This document shows positions 24,101 through 34,853 of a DNA stretch of 64,000 nucleotides, piece after piece (within the stretch, counting starts at the first letter, position 1; each line of letters begins with the position of its first letter). The position numbers and the translations under genes are program-made. The DNA is from Opisthocomus hoazin (lineage: Eukaryota; Chordata; Aves; Opisthocomiformes; Opisthocomidae), in the NCBI RefSeq assembly GCF_030867145.1, contig NC_134419.1, forward strand, positions 7,405,501-7,469,500, given 5' to 3'. The notes beneath the pieces were generated by a model that saw nothing but the letters and a program-made list of their open reading frames with translations, was not told the DNA's origin and did no database searches.

Positions 24101-27100
24101 GGAGCATCTGTCCTATGAGGAGAGGCTGAGGGAGCTGGGCTTGTTCAGCCTGAAGAAGAGAAGGCTGCGAGGGGACCTTACAAATGCTTACAAATATCTT
24201 AAGGGTGGGTGTCAGGAGGATAGGGCCAAACTCTTTTCAGTGGTGCCCAGTGACAGGACAAGGGGCAATGGGCACAAACTGAAGCAGAGGAAGCTCCATC
24301 TGAACATGAGGAAGAACTTCTTCCCTCTGAGGGTGACGGAGCACTGGAACAGGCTGCCCAGGGAGGTTGTGGAGTCTCCTTCTCTGGAGATATTCAAGAC
24401 CCGCCTGGACAAGGTCCTCTACAACCTACTGTAGGTGACCCTGCTTTGGCAGGGGGGTTGGACTAGATGACCCACAGAGGTCGCTTCCAACCCCTGCCAT
24501 TCTGTGATTCTGTAATTATTTAGTTCTAGATCCTGCTGCCGATTCATTAATATTTTAATGGGAGACCAAGATTACTGTAGTCAGGCTATTCTTGTCAGCT
24601 GACTTAAGTTTTCAGTAGGCGTTTTGTGTTCAGAGACACCCTTGAGGTATGCTAGGTTTAGAGTCCTCCTAAGACTGGGTTCAGGATTTTTTAATGAATC
24701 TCTAATTAAAACAAATTTCAGGAAATTCTCATTTTTCCCTTTCTTTCAGCTATGTATTCTTTTATGAACAGTTTCTGGTAGACCTGAGTGTCTTAAGAGC
24801 TACTTTTTTGTACTCCCCCTGCTCTCTGGGGAAAAAGCATCCAGATGCTTGGTGTTGATGGTTAGAGAAAAGTTAAAACCGAATAGGAGTTAAACTTCTT
24901 ATTTGCAGGGTTTTGATGTGATTAACCTGCAACATTGTTTAATCCTTGTCCAGGTACTGACGGGTCAGAAGGTGACAGCAACTCATGCTGCAGCACTGTT
25001 GGCAGAACTGTTCCATACACCTGGACCAAAGAGGAAGACCACAGTGCTGATAGTGGATGAGGTGAGACAAAGAATCCTTCATTCTCTTTCCTTGAAGTAT
25101 TGTAAAAAATTAGTTTTTCTGGGGGATGGGAAAAGGCATCCTTAGAGTAGATCATATGTGATCTAAAAGGAATAGAGTTAGGAGAGAAAACACACAAACA
25201 GTTCCTTTTAAGCCTTACTAAGAAACTGAATTGAAATGGGCAAGTATCCTGTTGCCATATTGTTCTCTGCCTTGGATTTCACATTGGTTTTATGTTTTGT
25301 TTTGGTCCAAGTCATGGAATGAGTTGTTCTGTGAAGTCCTAAATACCATAGAATTCAGCTGTATTTTGTCTGGAAGCTCCTGCTTTTCCAGTAAGAAAAC
25401 TAAGTCATACTTAGTTTTGAAACTCCTTGAATGTGTTATGTTCAATAATAAACAAATGCACACTTTCTGTTTTGCTGTAAACTAATTCAAGTTCTCACAT
25501 GGAGGGTCTTTTAATCTTGTTAGGTGTAGTAGTGGTATTGTCGCGGTAGTGCTTAAAAACTCCAGCTGTTTCATCACTCTACTGTGATTAATACTGTTCA
25601 GTCATCTAGTAGGACTGTGCTTTTCCAAAAGAGATTAGAGCCCTAATTCAGAAAATGCAGTTCTGTTACTAGATGGATAAAGGAAACGCAACAGACAGCG
25701 TGTTCAGAATCACGTAAGAAGTCTTCCGTGGCAGAGCTAGGTCTCTCAAACCCCAGTCGGGTATTGTAAATACAAACCCATTCTTTTTCAGTCTAATTCT
25801 TCTCTTTCTATTGCTGCAGCTTGATCTTCTGTGGACCCGGAAGCAGAATGTGATGTACAATTTATTTGACTGGCCAACTCAAAAGCACTCCAAGTTAATC
25901 ATCTTGGCCATTGCTAACACCATGGACTTGCCAGAGAGAATAATGATGAACAGAGTAGCTAGCAGACTGGTATGTCCTTGCAGTTTTGTTGCTATGCTGT
26001 AAAATGAGAACAGATTAAATACTGTATTCAATCAAAAGCAATCCAGGAGAAAGGTAGGACTGGTTACGTCAGAGCCTAAACAAAGCTTTTATAAGTCCCT
26101 CTCCAGTGGGCCGATAATGAACACATCAATCACAGAAAAGTAATTTTAGGAGCCAGCTTGCTAATCAGATGTTATGCTGTGTGAGTACACTATGTTCTTC
26201 TAAGAATGAATTAAGAATGCAGATGTCTCTTTAAACATATTAAGATCTGAATAATCAAATGTCATGCTTCATGGTTAAGCTGCTTACTCTAGAGTTCAGA
26301 ATTCTCTGCTGGTTTCCCTTCCTCTTTCCCTTTCATTCCAGGCACCTAGTTACTTCTCTGTTTGCCATCATCAGCTGGCAGATTTTCTTTGTTGGATAAC
26401 TTTGAACAGAATGTTGGATGCACTCTACACATCTACACCTGTGTTGAATACATTTTCTTAGGTCATCTCTTCATCACTGCTCTGAAAAGTGATTTGCAAA
26501 AATAGCACTCTGTGCCTCCATCCTTCTGTGACTCAAAAATAGTCCCACAGTGTGTGAATTTTTCCCCCACCCGCTAAACTGGCAGATCAGCTGAGTCCAT
26601 ATAGTCACAAGAAAGAAGACTTTTGCATAAGAAATGCAAAACTCGGGCCTCCTGTAGAATATAAAAGGCAGTGCACCATCTGTAACATAAATTGTCCTTC
26701 TCACCTGAAAGCAGTTTTTATTAGCTTGTGCCAGAAGAGGATTTTTATTTCTTGGCTGATTGCTAATGTGAAGTCAGTAGTATGACTGTATACATATGTA
26801 CAGATTTGCTAAAGGAGAGGTGAATATTTTTTCCATAGCTTCTGCTGTTACTGTATTAAAAAAAAAAGTGTAAACAGTTATAATCAAAAGATTTTTGTAT
26901 TAGGTGGCTCCAATTTGTTTACAAGTTTTGTAAGTGAAATTGGAATTCTAATAGAAGCAGCACTTGCTCCTCAGGCCTTTTTCAGTGGGGAGGTCCAACC
27001 AGTGGTCCTCACTTAGTCACAGTGTTGTGGATTTGCACGTTTATTCCACAGATATGAAGTGAAAGAATTGATTAAAGCATATCACTTGGAGGGGAAGGAT

Positions 27101-30100
27101 GTGAAAGATTGCTTCTACCCAAGAAAATAAAACTAACTGTGCAGGCTGTGCTTGAGCAGTTGAGAGTTTTCAAGCACTACAAACGCTTCTCACTGTATTG
27201 TATTATTTACTGTAGGGCCTCACCAGAATGTCCTTTCAGCCCTACACCTACAAACAGTTGCAGCAGATTATTTCATCCAGACTGACCGGCACAAAGGCAT
27301 TTGAAGAGGACGCAATTCAGCTAGTTTCCAGAAAGGTAAGTGCAGTACAGATGTCTGTCCTCTGTGTTGCGCTACGTAGAGAGTGGGGGGAGCAGCAGGG
27401 GAGAATTTTGTAACAGTAGTCAGAACTGGTTCTGTGGTTGCGTGTTCTGTATTGGAGACAAGTGGGGCACAAGTAGCGGATCATATGTTATGCTCTCTGT
27501 AAGGTATACAGGGTGTTTCTGCAGGAAACATTTCTAAAGCAGTGTTCTTGCTTTTTCTACCTCCTTTGAGAAGGCAGCAGTATATTCTAAGAGCTGGAGG
27601 CATGACAAGAAGAGTCGTGATACTGCATTATGATAACATGTCAGCTTTCTCCAGTGTTTTGCATAATGTGAGTCACTGGATGATCTTGGATAAAAAAACA
27701 GCATGCCAGTGGCAGTGGAAATATCCATATTAATTTTCTTTCAAGATGTTTACAGCCTTGGTATAGTAGTACCTGTTCTGTTGCCAGTCTTAATACTCAT
27801 TTGTACAAAAAATAAATAATGCATTAGGGATTAGCTTCTCAAATTAAGGTGCATACATTGTTTAATGTCTTATGTTAACAATTATGTGTTAAAATAATGT
27901 ATTAAAATTATGTTAGAACATCTGTCAACCAGTATACACTTAAAATTTTGCTGCTAAGCATCGCTGTAGGATTACAAAAGAGTACTCATAAATATGTGTA
28001 GAAGTAAATATAAGCATTTGTTTTTTTATGAAGGGACCACCTTTTTGTAAGAATAGTAGTGATGATTTTGCAGACTGAATAACCTGCACTGTTTTTCTAG
28101 TATGATTTTTCTTCAGAAAATCGAGAAAAATAACTTGCAGTTAGATTTTTCTAAAGAGTTTCTCATTCTTGGCTGCAGCTGGATTCTAGGGCTTTTGTAT
28201 GTTATCAGTATCTGCTGGGAAAACTAGGCTAGTACTATATCTAGTGAATGTTCATAGCTTTATTAAAATTGTAAACCACAAGTGGGGTTTTAAGAAGTAT
28301 TTAGTTTCAGAAATTTGAGACCTAAAAATTTTCAGGCACTTGTAAATGTAAATTTGCTATCCCAGATGTTTCTCTGAGACCTACTAAAAAATATTAGTGT
28401 ACTCTTAAAAATCAGTATTCTATTGACTATGGAATAAAGAAGGAGTTTTTTGCTGCACCCCCTTTTTTTTTCCCTTTTTTTTTCCCTTTTTTTTTCCCTT
28501 TTTTTTCCCTTTTTTTCTTTTTTTTTCCCTTTTTTTTTCCCTTTTTTTTCCCTTTTTTTTTCCCTTTTTTTTCCCTTTTTTTTTTCCCTTTTTTTTTTCC
28601 CTTTTTTTTTCCTTCTTTTTTTTTTCCCCTTTTTTTTTCCCTTTTTTTTTTCCCTTTTTTTTTTTCCCTTTTTTTTTCCCTTTTTTTTTCTTTTTTTTTC
28701 CCTTTTTTTTCCCTTTTTTTTTCCCTTTTTTTCCCTTTTTTTTTTCCTTTTTTTTTTTTTTTTTTCCCTTTTTTTTTCTTCCCTTTTTTTTTTCCTTTTT
28801 TTTTTCCCTTTTTTTTCCCTTTTTTTTTCCCTTTTTTTTTTTCCCTTTTTTTTTCCCTTTTTTTTTTCCCTTTTTTTTTTCCCTTTTTTTTTCCCTTTTT
28901 TTTTTCCCTTTTTTTTTTCCCTTTTTTTTTCCCTTTTTTTTTCCCTTTTTTTTTTCCTTTTTTTTTTCCCTTTTTTTTTTCCCTTTTTTTTTTCCCTTTT
29001 TTTTTCCCTTTTTTTTTCCCTTTTTTTTTCCCCTTTTTTTTTTCCCTTTTTTTTTCCCCTTTTTTTTTCCCTTTTTTTTTTCCCTTTTTTTTTCCCCTTT
29101 TTTTTTCCCCTTTTTTTTTCCCCTTTTTTTTCCCCTTTTTTTTTCCCCCTTTTTTTTTCCCCTTTTTTTTTCCCCCTTTTTTTTTCCCCTTTTTTTTTTC
29201 CCCCTTTTTTTTCCCCCTTTTTTTTTCCCCTTTTTTTTTTCCCCCTTTTTTTTCCCCCTTTTTTTTTCCCCTTTTTTTCCCCCTTTTTTTTCCCCCTTTT
29301 TTTTCCCCCTTTTTTTTCCCCCTTTTTTTTCCCCTTTTTTTTCCCCCTTTTTTTTCCCCCTTTTTTTTCCCCTTTTTTTTCCCCCTTTTTTTTCCCCCTT
29401 TTTTTTCCCCCTTTTTTTTCCCCCTTTTTTTTCCCCCTTTTTTTTCCCCCTTTTTTTCCCCTTTTTTTTTCCCCCTTTTTTTTCCCCCTTTTTTTTCCCC
29501 CTTTTTTTTTCCCCCTTTTTTTTTCCCCCTTTTTTTTCCCCTTTTTTTTCCCCCTTTTTTTTCCCCCTTTTTTTTCCCCCTTTTTTTTCCCCCTTTTTTT
29601 TCCCCCCTTTTTTTTCCCCCTTTTTTTTCCCCCTTTTTTTTCCCCCTTTTTTTTCCCCTTTTTTTTCCCCTTTTTTTTCCCCCTTTTTTTTCCCCCTTTT
29701 TTTTTCCCCTTTTTTTTCCCCCTTTTTTTTCCCCCTTTTTTTTCCCCTTTTTTTTTCCCCCTTTTTTTTCCCCCTTTTTTTTTCCCCCTTTTTTTTTCCT
29801 TTTTTTTTTCCCTTTTTTTTTTCCCTTTTTTTTCCCCTTTTTTTTTTCCCCTTTTTTTTTCCCCTTTTTTTTTTCCCCTTTTTTTTTTCCCCTTTTTTTT
29901 TTCCCCTTTTTTTTTTCCCCTTTTTTTTTTCCCCTTTTTTTTTGTTCTCTGCATGAACATGGATTGTGATATGGTCTTTATTGATAACATTTATGAAGAC
30001 TTTTGGTGTTGAACTGAACTGCTCACATTGAATTCTCTAGATTTGTTTTTTATAACCTCTGACTTCTGTGCTTATAGAATTTGTGATGACCAGATCAGGG

Positions 30101-33100
30101 TGGGGGTGTGGGAGGGTTGCTTCTGTTGGTTTTGGTCAATAAGATTGTTATTTAAAATCTGCGATTCTAGTAACATAGTACACAGTAACATTGCTCTCCT
30201 GTTTTGTGGTCAGGTTGGGTTTGGTGGGGTTTTTTTTATTTTGATTCTTGCTAAACTCTTTCTCAACTTCTAAGAAATACTGCTACAAACCTCTCATGTT
30301 TACTTCCAGGTCGCAGCACTGTCTGGGGATGCAAGGCGTTGCCTTGATATCTGCAGAAGGGCCACTGAGATCTGTGAGTTTGCTAGCCACAAGAGAACCC
30401 CTGAAATAGTCCGGATGGCCCACGTAACAGAAGCCATAGATGAAATGTTTTCATCGCCATATATAAATGCAATCAGGTAAAAACATCTCGGAGGAATTTC
30501 CTTGCTTTCGTGTTTCTTTCACTGCATTATTTTTTTTCAAAACATTCAGTCTGTCCTCACCCCCCTTTGGTAGCGTATGCAACGCATCGTGCTTTGAAGC
30601 ATGAAACAAACCTTGCAGCACAGCTAGGGGAGAGACGTACAAAATGGGAATTAAAGACAGGGGAAACAAAGGCACAGAAATCACTTGTACAAGTTTATAC
30701 AGGACATTTCCACGTTAGTAGGTTAGCTCAGATCATGAGGGGGCGTCTGAAATTTCCTGACTGTCCCTGCTTGCTGTACGTTGACTTCCCTGAACAGCAG
30801 TTTCCAAGTACACATATTCGAGTTCCTTCTAGCTGGAATGAAATCTGGAAGATACACTCAGGAGCCCACAACTACAAACACTACTGCTTATTCAGTATAC
30901 TGGCCCAGACTTCGAGCCAGACTGAAGGAAAGGCCACTCAAACGTGCATAGTGTAGGCACCAGGTCTTCAGGAGTCAGCTATTCCCCTCTACGTATCCAC
31001 TTGTATTATGCCACTGTCTTTGGCTCCGATGCAGCCACAGATGTCTGAGCAGAGTGCAAGACCTTCCCATTTGAGCTGGTTTCTTTCTTTAACATAAGCA
31101 GATTCTGTCAGGACTTCCAAAAGGTTTCCTGAGGGAATACATGTGAGGAATTCTGTTGCCCTTCGGTGGTCCACAAAAGCTGTAGCTGGTAAAGTGCTTT
31201 ACTGATTTCTGGTCAAAAGGATGAGAATCTGTTTCAGCAGAGAAGGGGGGACTAAGCGGTGCTAATACAATATTTTGTTGGATATGTAAGTACTGCTTTT
31301 ATGGTGCTACTTGGGCCTGAAAACCTCAATGTTAATTCACAAATGTAAGTTGACCATAACACTGCAGAACACATGTATAGAATGAAATGTTGTGTTCGGA
31401 TACACTGAAAGAGAGGTGAGGTGGAGTGAAATGCAGTGTATTGTAGTGCTTGAGTTGCAGGCTGTAATATAATGGCTAGTTGACATTAACTACCCCTCTT
31501 GGGTAGAAAAATACCCTTCATTTAAATATGTGGTTTCCAAGCAATTTCCCTTCGAGACTTGTTCCTGAAGTTTCATAAGTTCTAAACTTCACAGATTGAT
31601 TTTTGTCTGTTTTGTTTTGATATTCAGGAATGCCTCATTGCATGAACAAATCTTTCTGAAAGCAATTTTAGCCGAGTTTGGCAGGGCAGGAGTTGAGGAA
31701 GCAACAGTTCAACAGGTATGCTCATGTTTCAGAGGTTTGGGGCTTTTTTTTTTCTCTTAAGAAAGAGGAGGGCACTGTCAAAAGTATCAGGCAAATGTGT
31801 AAATATTTAAATATTTGGGGTTTTCATTCTTAAAATCTGATGGAAGACAATATGATAGCAAGGTAAATTGGGGCATGGCTGTCCAGGCCAGCCTTAAAGC
31901 CTCATTGAATGCTACCACCTGGTTCTCAATGGGGCTAAATAGTCACCATTGGAGACACCCGCTGTGGTATGAGTGTTACCAGTGATCGGGATCACCAAGT
32001 GATTTTTGTTTGGTTTTTTTTGCCTGATCTTAAAATACTGCATGCCTCCAGCTAATGTGCTTTATAACAAGAAAAATAAGAGAACCTGAAAATATCAGGC
32101 AACATAGTTCAAGAAGGAAAACTGAAAGTTGATTGCAACTTGTGTATCACTGTCTTTCTCAACAGAGGCAGCTGTGTCAATAGTACCTTCATTGTTTTAC
32201 TAGACCCATAAAAGACTTGGCACTGGCAGAGCTGTGAAGACTCTACACAGAGTCCATGTCATGATTCACAGCATGGGAGTTAAATGTTAATACTTATTAA
32301 AATGTTTATATATTAAAATAACCTGCCAGTTTTATCTGCTTTTGTGGGTTTGTAAGTAAGCATTTTAATTGCATTTTCCGTTAGGGGCTCCTGAACATCC
32401 GCATCAATTGATTGCGCAGATACATTGGGCGATGGGTTCTTGAACTTCAAAGAGTATTTTGTTAGACTGATTTGTTACATTTTCCCTTTAGTTTTCCTCT
32501 AACACCAAAAAGGTTTTCTTCTGCTTTTTCTAAATAGAAAAGCAGCAGACCCCGACTGATTCCTGTTACAGATTTAGTAGTCTGCATGATGTGACAAGTG
32601 CATTCACCTGTACTTCAAGGTGTATCATGGCTTTCTCAGCTGTGATCTTTCGTGTTTGTAGTCAGTGTGACTCGTGCTGACTCCTCACTGGGCCTGAATA
32701 TCACTTCTGAGCAGACTGATGTGTAATTCGTTGTATGTCAGCTCTTAATCTTCTGGATGAGCTTTAGTCCACATAGTCCAGGGGAGAAGAGGTGTAGTAA
32801 CAGATAAAATGGTCAAAAAAACTGCAGACAAGGTAGGTTGCTAATTGTTTTGCTTTGGGGCTGTATAAAAAAGGAAACTATAGCTCAGAATTGTTTCTTC
32901 CTTGACAAATTCCTAACAATTTGTGCTAAAACAGCAGCATGTGTGCATTTCATCTGAACGGACTGAAACTAGTTTTTCCTCCTGCCCCCGTAGATGCAGA
33001 GGGAAGGAAGCTTCTCTTTTTCACCTTGGCCTACTCAGCTGCAGCAGGAGGTGAACATGACCTGTGTCCTTTTCTCTTTTTTTAATAGGTCTATCATCAG

Positions 33101-33283
33101 CATGTAGCATTGTGTAGAATTGAAGGCATACAGAGTCCGACAATATCAGAAATTATGGCAATTTGTTCAAGACTTGGCGCCTGCAGGCTCTTGCTGGTGG
33201 AGTCCAGTAACAAGTATCTTCACATGCGGGTGCGACTAAATATCAGCCAGGACGATGTCATGTACGCACTCAAGGACGAATAA
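12623..33283 (+). CDS. ORC1: ORC1, origin recognition complex subunit 1
   Basis: ORC1 is the largest ORC subunit; it binds origins and, with CDC6, loads MCM2-7 in the nucleus. Coding exons: 12623-12711, 13073-13200, 14564-14733, 15141-15516, 16172-16469, 18241-18345, 18705-18906, 19978-20084, 20886-20987, 21511-21682, 24954-25061, 25820-25969, 27216-27335, 30310-30476, 31628-31715 and 33089-33283. They total 2,577 nt, 858 residues (human about 861), in one open frame. Domain order: BAH (about 30-160), basic disordered linker (about 165-490), AAA+ with Walker A GVPGTGKT at 532-539 and Walker B VLIVDE at 614-619, then a winged-helix domain ending LKDE. The ATG lies 16 nt into the second exon (acceptor TTTTAG, 12606) with G at -3. 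It shares a divergent promoter with PRPF38A. All introns are GT-AG. Confidence 0.97.
15181..20084 (+). other. ORC1: ORC1 disordered basic linker exons
   Basis: Exons at 15141, 16172, 18241, 18705 and 19978 encode a Ser/Lys/Pro-rich low-complexity region, roughly residues 145-490. It contains [10 protein letters not shown], the NLS-like KRKVKF, several S/T-P sites with basic residues (TPRSRR, TPEKK, TPKSSRK) and a Ser/Asp/Glu run ([13 protein letters not shown]). In human ORC1 the matching region binds DNA and cyclin and is phosphorylated. Conservation is visibly weaker than in the AAA+ part. Introns 15517-16171, 16470-18240, 18346-18704 and 18907-19977 hold no clear gene; 17390-17490 is a doubtful exon, noted in findings. 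Confidence 0.8.
20085..24953 (+). other. ORC1: ORC1 introns around the Walker A exon
   Basis: Covers introns 20085-20885, 20988-21510 and 21683-24953, interrupted by exons 20886-20987 and 21511-21682. The third, 3.3 kb, carries the CR1 copy listed separately. A run of eight or more T followed by twelve A at 21237-21259 and a 17-A run near 21951 are the only other low-complexity tracts. A 121-codon minus-strand frame at 22799-23164 has no recognisable domain. Confidence 0.6.
23434..24514 (+). mobile_element. CR1 LINE, 5'-truncated, RT C-terminus with one stop
   Basis: About 1.08 kb of CR1, sense to ORC1, within the intron 21683-24953. It encodes the C-terminal part of the CR1 reverse transcriptase, including the FADDTK active-site block, and ends in ATTCTGTG ATTCTGTA repeats at 24499-24514, the CR1 3' signature. 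A 286-residue frame is open from 23574 to 24434. Just upstream, the conserved PQGS motif reads with TAG at 23550-23552 in place of Gln, so the frame is broken. With no ORF1, no endonuclease and this stop, the copy cannot move by itself. The remaining frame is well preserved, suggesting a fairly young insertion. Confidence 0.92.
25062..30309 (+). other. ORC1: ORC1 introns flanking exons 25820 and 27216
   Basis: Introns 25062-25819, 25970-27215 and 27336-30309. The first two show only AT-rich sequence. The last, about 3 kb, is half filled by the pyrimidine array at 28458-29943. The acceptor before exon 30310 is a normal TTTACTTCCAG. Confidence 0.7.
28458..29943. repeat. Giant homopyrimidine minisatellite, (C3-5 T8-10)n
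   Basis: 1,486 bp in which I see no purine on the plus strand. The repeat unit is a short C run plus a T run, 11-14 bp long. The first part is mostly CCC plus 8-10 T with some units degraded to TCTT. From about 29030 units are mainly CCCC or CCCCC plus 8 T. The last 120 bp are CCCC plus 10 T. It lies within the ORC1 intron 27336-30309, so the pre-mRNA carries a long U/C tract ending 366 nt before the next exon. Long Lys/Gly and Phe/Pro open frames on the two strands follow from the repeat and are not genes. Confidence 0.97.
30310..33283 (+). other. ORC1: ORC1 winged-helix C-terminal exons
   Basis: Exons 30310-30476 (end), 31628-31715 and 33089-33283 encode the C-terminal winged-helix domain: [27 protein letters not shown]-like wing residues [13 protein letters not shown] and the end [14 protein letters not shown], matching human ORC1. 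Introns 30477-31627 and 31716-33088 contain no feature I can name. Confidence 0.9.
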
Positions 33284-33443
33284 GGCAATGGAGATTTTAT
33301 TTTTTTAATATGTATAAATATTTTAAATATTGTCTATTTTTAAATGGTTTTTTAAGTTGTTGATGAAATGGAAATAGTGAAATGTATTTTTTTCCAAATA
33401 CTTTGCTTAAATGTTTGTATTAAAGCACTTTTTGTATAATAAA
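33284..33443 (+). other. ORC1: ORC1 3' UTR and poly(A) signal
   Basis: A short AT-rich 3' UTR of about 160-180 nt after TAA (33281-33283). AATAAA lies at 33438-33443, preceded by a TTTTTGTAT stretch. Confidence 0.85.
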
Positions 33444-34190
33444 GAATTTGCTTCAAAGCATTTTAAATATTTGAATTCAAACTATTTATTTTTAAAATAT
33501 TGTTGTGCTGGTAACTCGTCCCCTTCCAGATGAGGTGTCTGAACTTGGAATTGATTACTGGCATCACTGCTAATGCCTGAGGAGCTTTCGATGGTAAGAC
33601 CAGCAGTGTCTTTGTGGCAGTGCAGTTGATGTGGCTTTTCCTCATTGACTTCTGTTGAGTATAAAAGGATTTATAAAATGTGCTTAAATCTACATTACCG
33701 ATACAATGTAAAGGAACTTTCAGTTTGCAGTCAAGGCTGAATATTTGAATTTAGGAGAGTGTTTGCTGCCAGGGAAGTAAAAATACCGGATGATACTTGT
33801 CATTCAAGTAAGCAACTCTTTTTAACAGGCCTGCATTACCTGAGGCGAGTTCTTTGAAGCAATCCTTGATATCAATCAATCAAAAAAAATCTGCTGTGGC
33901 GATCAAACTGTTTACCAAAATGCATGAGTCAGTGGGAGAGGGAGAGTTTGAAAACGCGTTTTAAAATTGTGTTGCTGTGGACCAGCCTCCAAAAATTCCT
34001 CCTGTTGAGGGGGATCTGGGGCTGCTTCCATTTTTTCATTTACTAAGCTCCAGCTCTCGGAAAAGCGACTTCTCAGGGTTCGGATTTCCCAGACTGCGTT
34101 TGCAGGGCTCTCTCCAGCCACCCGAGTAGGAGCCCTGTAACACGGCTGCGGACTGAAAACTGTAAAAATGGCTGTACCTGGAGCTGACAA
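33444..34190. other. Spacer between ORC1 and CC2D1B
   Basis: About 750 bp, AT-rich at first and rising in GC toward the CC2D1B island. ORC1 and CC2D1B run in the same direction. A 92-codon minus-strand frame at 33912-34190 has no recognisable domain. No RNA gene or repeat is seen. Confidence 0.6.
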
Positions 34191-34800
34191 TTAGCGCCAG
34201 GGGGACCCGCCATGGCAGCACCCTCCCGCCGCGCTCTGCTCGCTCCCGCCGCGCACCCCCGCCCCGCCTGGCTCCTCCCGCAGGCCCTGCTGGCCCCGCC
34301 CCCGCGCCCCTCCGCGCAGGCGCGCTGCTGCCTTGGAGCCGCGGCCGAGGCGTCCCCGGGCCGGGCCGGGCCGGCGCTGGTGCAGCGGGAGGCCGAGGTG
34401 AGCCGGGGCCGACCGGTCGCGGTGCAGTTGGCGGCCCCGAGGCGGGAGGCGGCGGTTATTTACGCGGCGCTCAGCCTATCGCCTCCGCCGGCTCCTCCCT
34501 GCGCCGGGGCGGGGAGGGCCTGCCCCGCCCTCAGGCGGTGCGGGGTCCGGGAAGGGGGGGGGGTCCCGCCATCGTGCGCGGGTCGGGGAGCGGCGGGCGC
34601 GAGTTGCCTCAGGCGGAGGGAGGGCTGCGGCCGGGCCGGGGAGGCCGCGGTGCGGGAGGCGGCGGGGCCGGGCCTGGGCCCTGGGTTACGCGTGGGCGCC
34701 GCCCGCTTTGCCTCCGGGAGTTGCCCGGGCTGTGGGGGTGCCGGTAAGCGCTGCACCGGCCGGCGTGCGGGTGGGGCTCCGAGGGCTCTGACGTTCGGTT
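34190..34800 (+). promoter_or_regulatory. CC2D1B: CpG island, CC2D1B promoter and first exon
   Basis: Very GC- and CpG-dense block with GGGCC repeats near 34360 and a ten-G run at 34554-34563. A strong donor (GAG|GTGAGC) at 34397/34398 marks a probable first exon. The second exon begins at 34815 after GCTGGCAG and holds the assigned ATG. There is no TATA box. Open frames on both strands here are typical of CpG islands. Confidence 0.75.
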
Positions 34801-34853
34801 TTCCGTGCTGGCAGCCCCTCGGAGCCACAGTCCGCTGGAAGCCGCGCACCGGG

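Larger units (their letters stand above)
19978..30476 (+). other. ORC1: ORC1 AAA+ ATPase exons
   Basis: Exons from 19978 to 30476 encode the ATPase core. Features in order: [21 protein letters not shown] entry helix, Walker A GVPGTGKT (exon 21511-21682), Walker B VLIVDELD spanning the junction of exons 24954-25061 and 25820-25969, sensor 1 region [14 protein letters not shown], and the lid helices [17 protein letters not shown] (exon 30310-30476). The motifs look intact, so an active ATPase is expected. Exon junctions keep phase throughout, including across the CR1-bearing intron and the polypyrimidine intron. Confidence 0.93.

Noticed and set aside
28332-30012. Two very long open frames (over 500 codons) on opposite strands, Lys/Gly-rich and Phe/Pro-rich
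   Set aside because: They are translations of the C/T repeat array, which contains no purines and so no stop codons in most frames. They are not genes.
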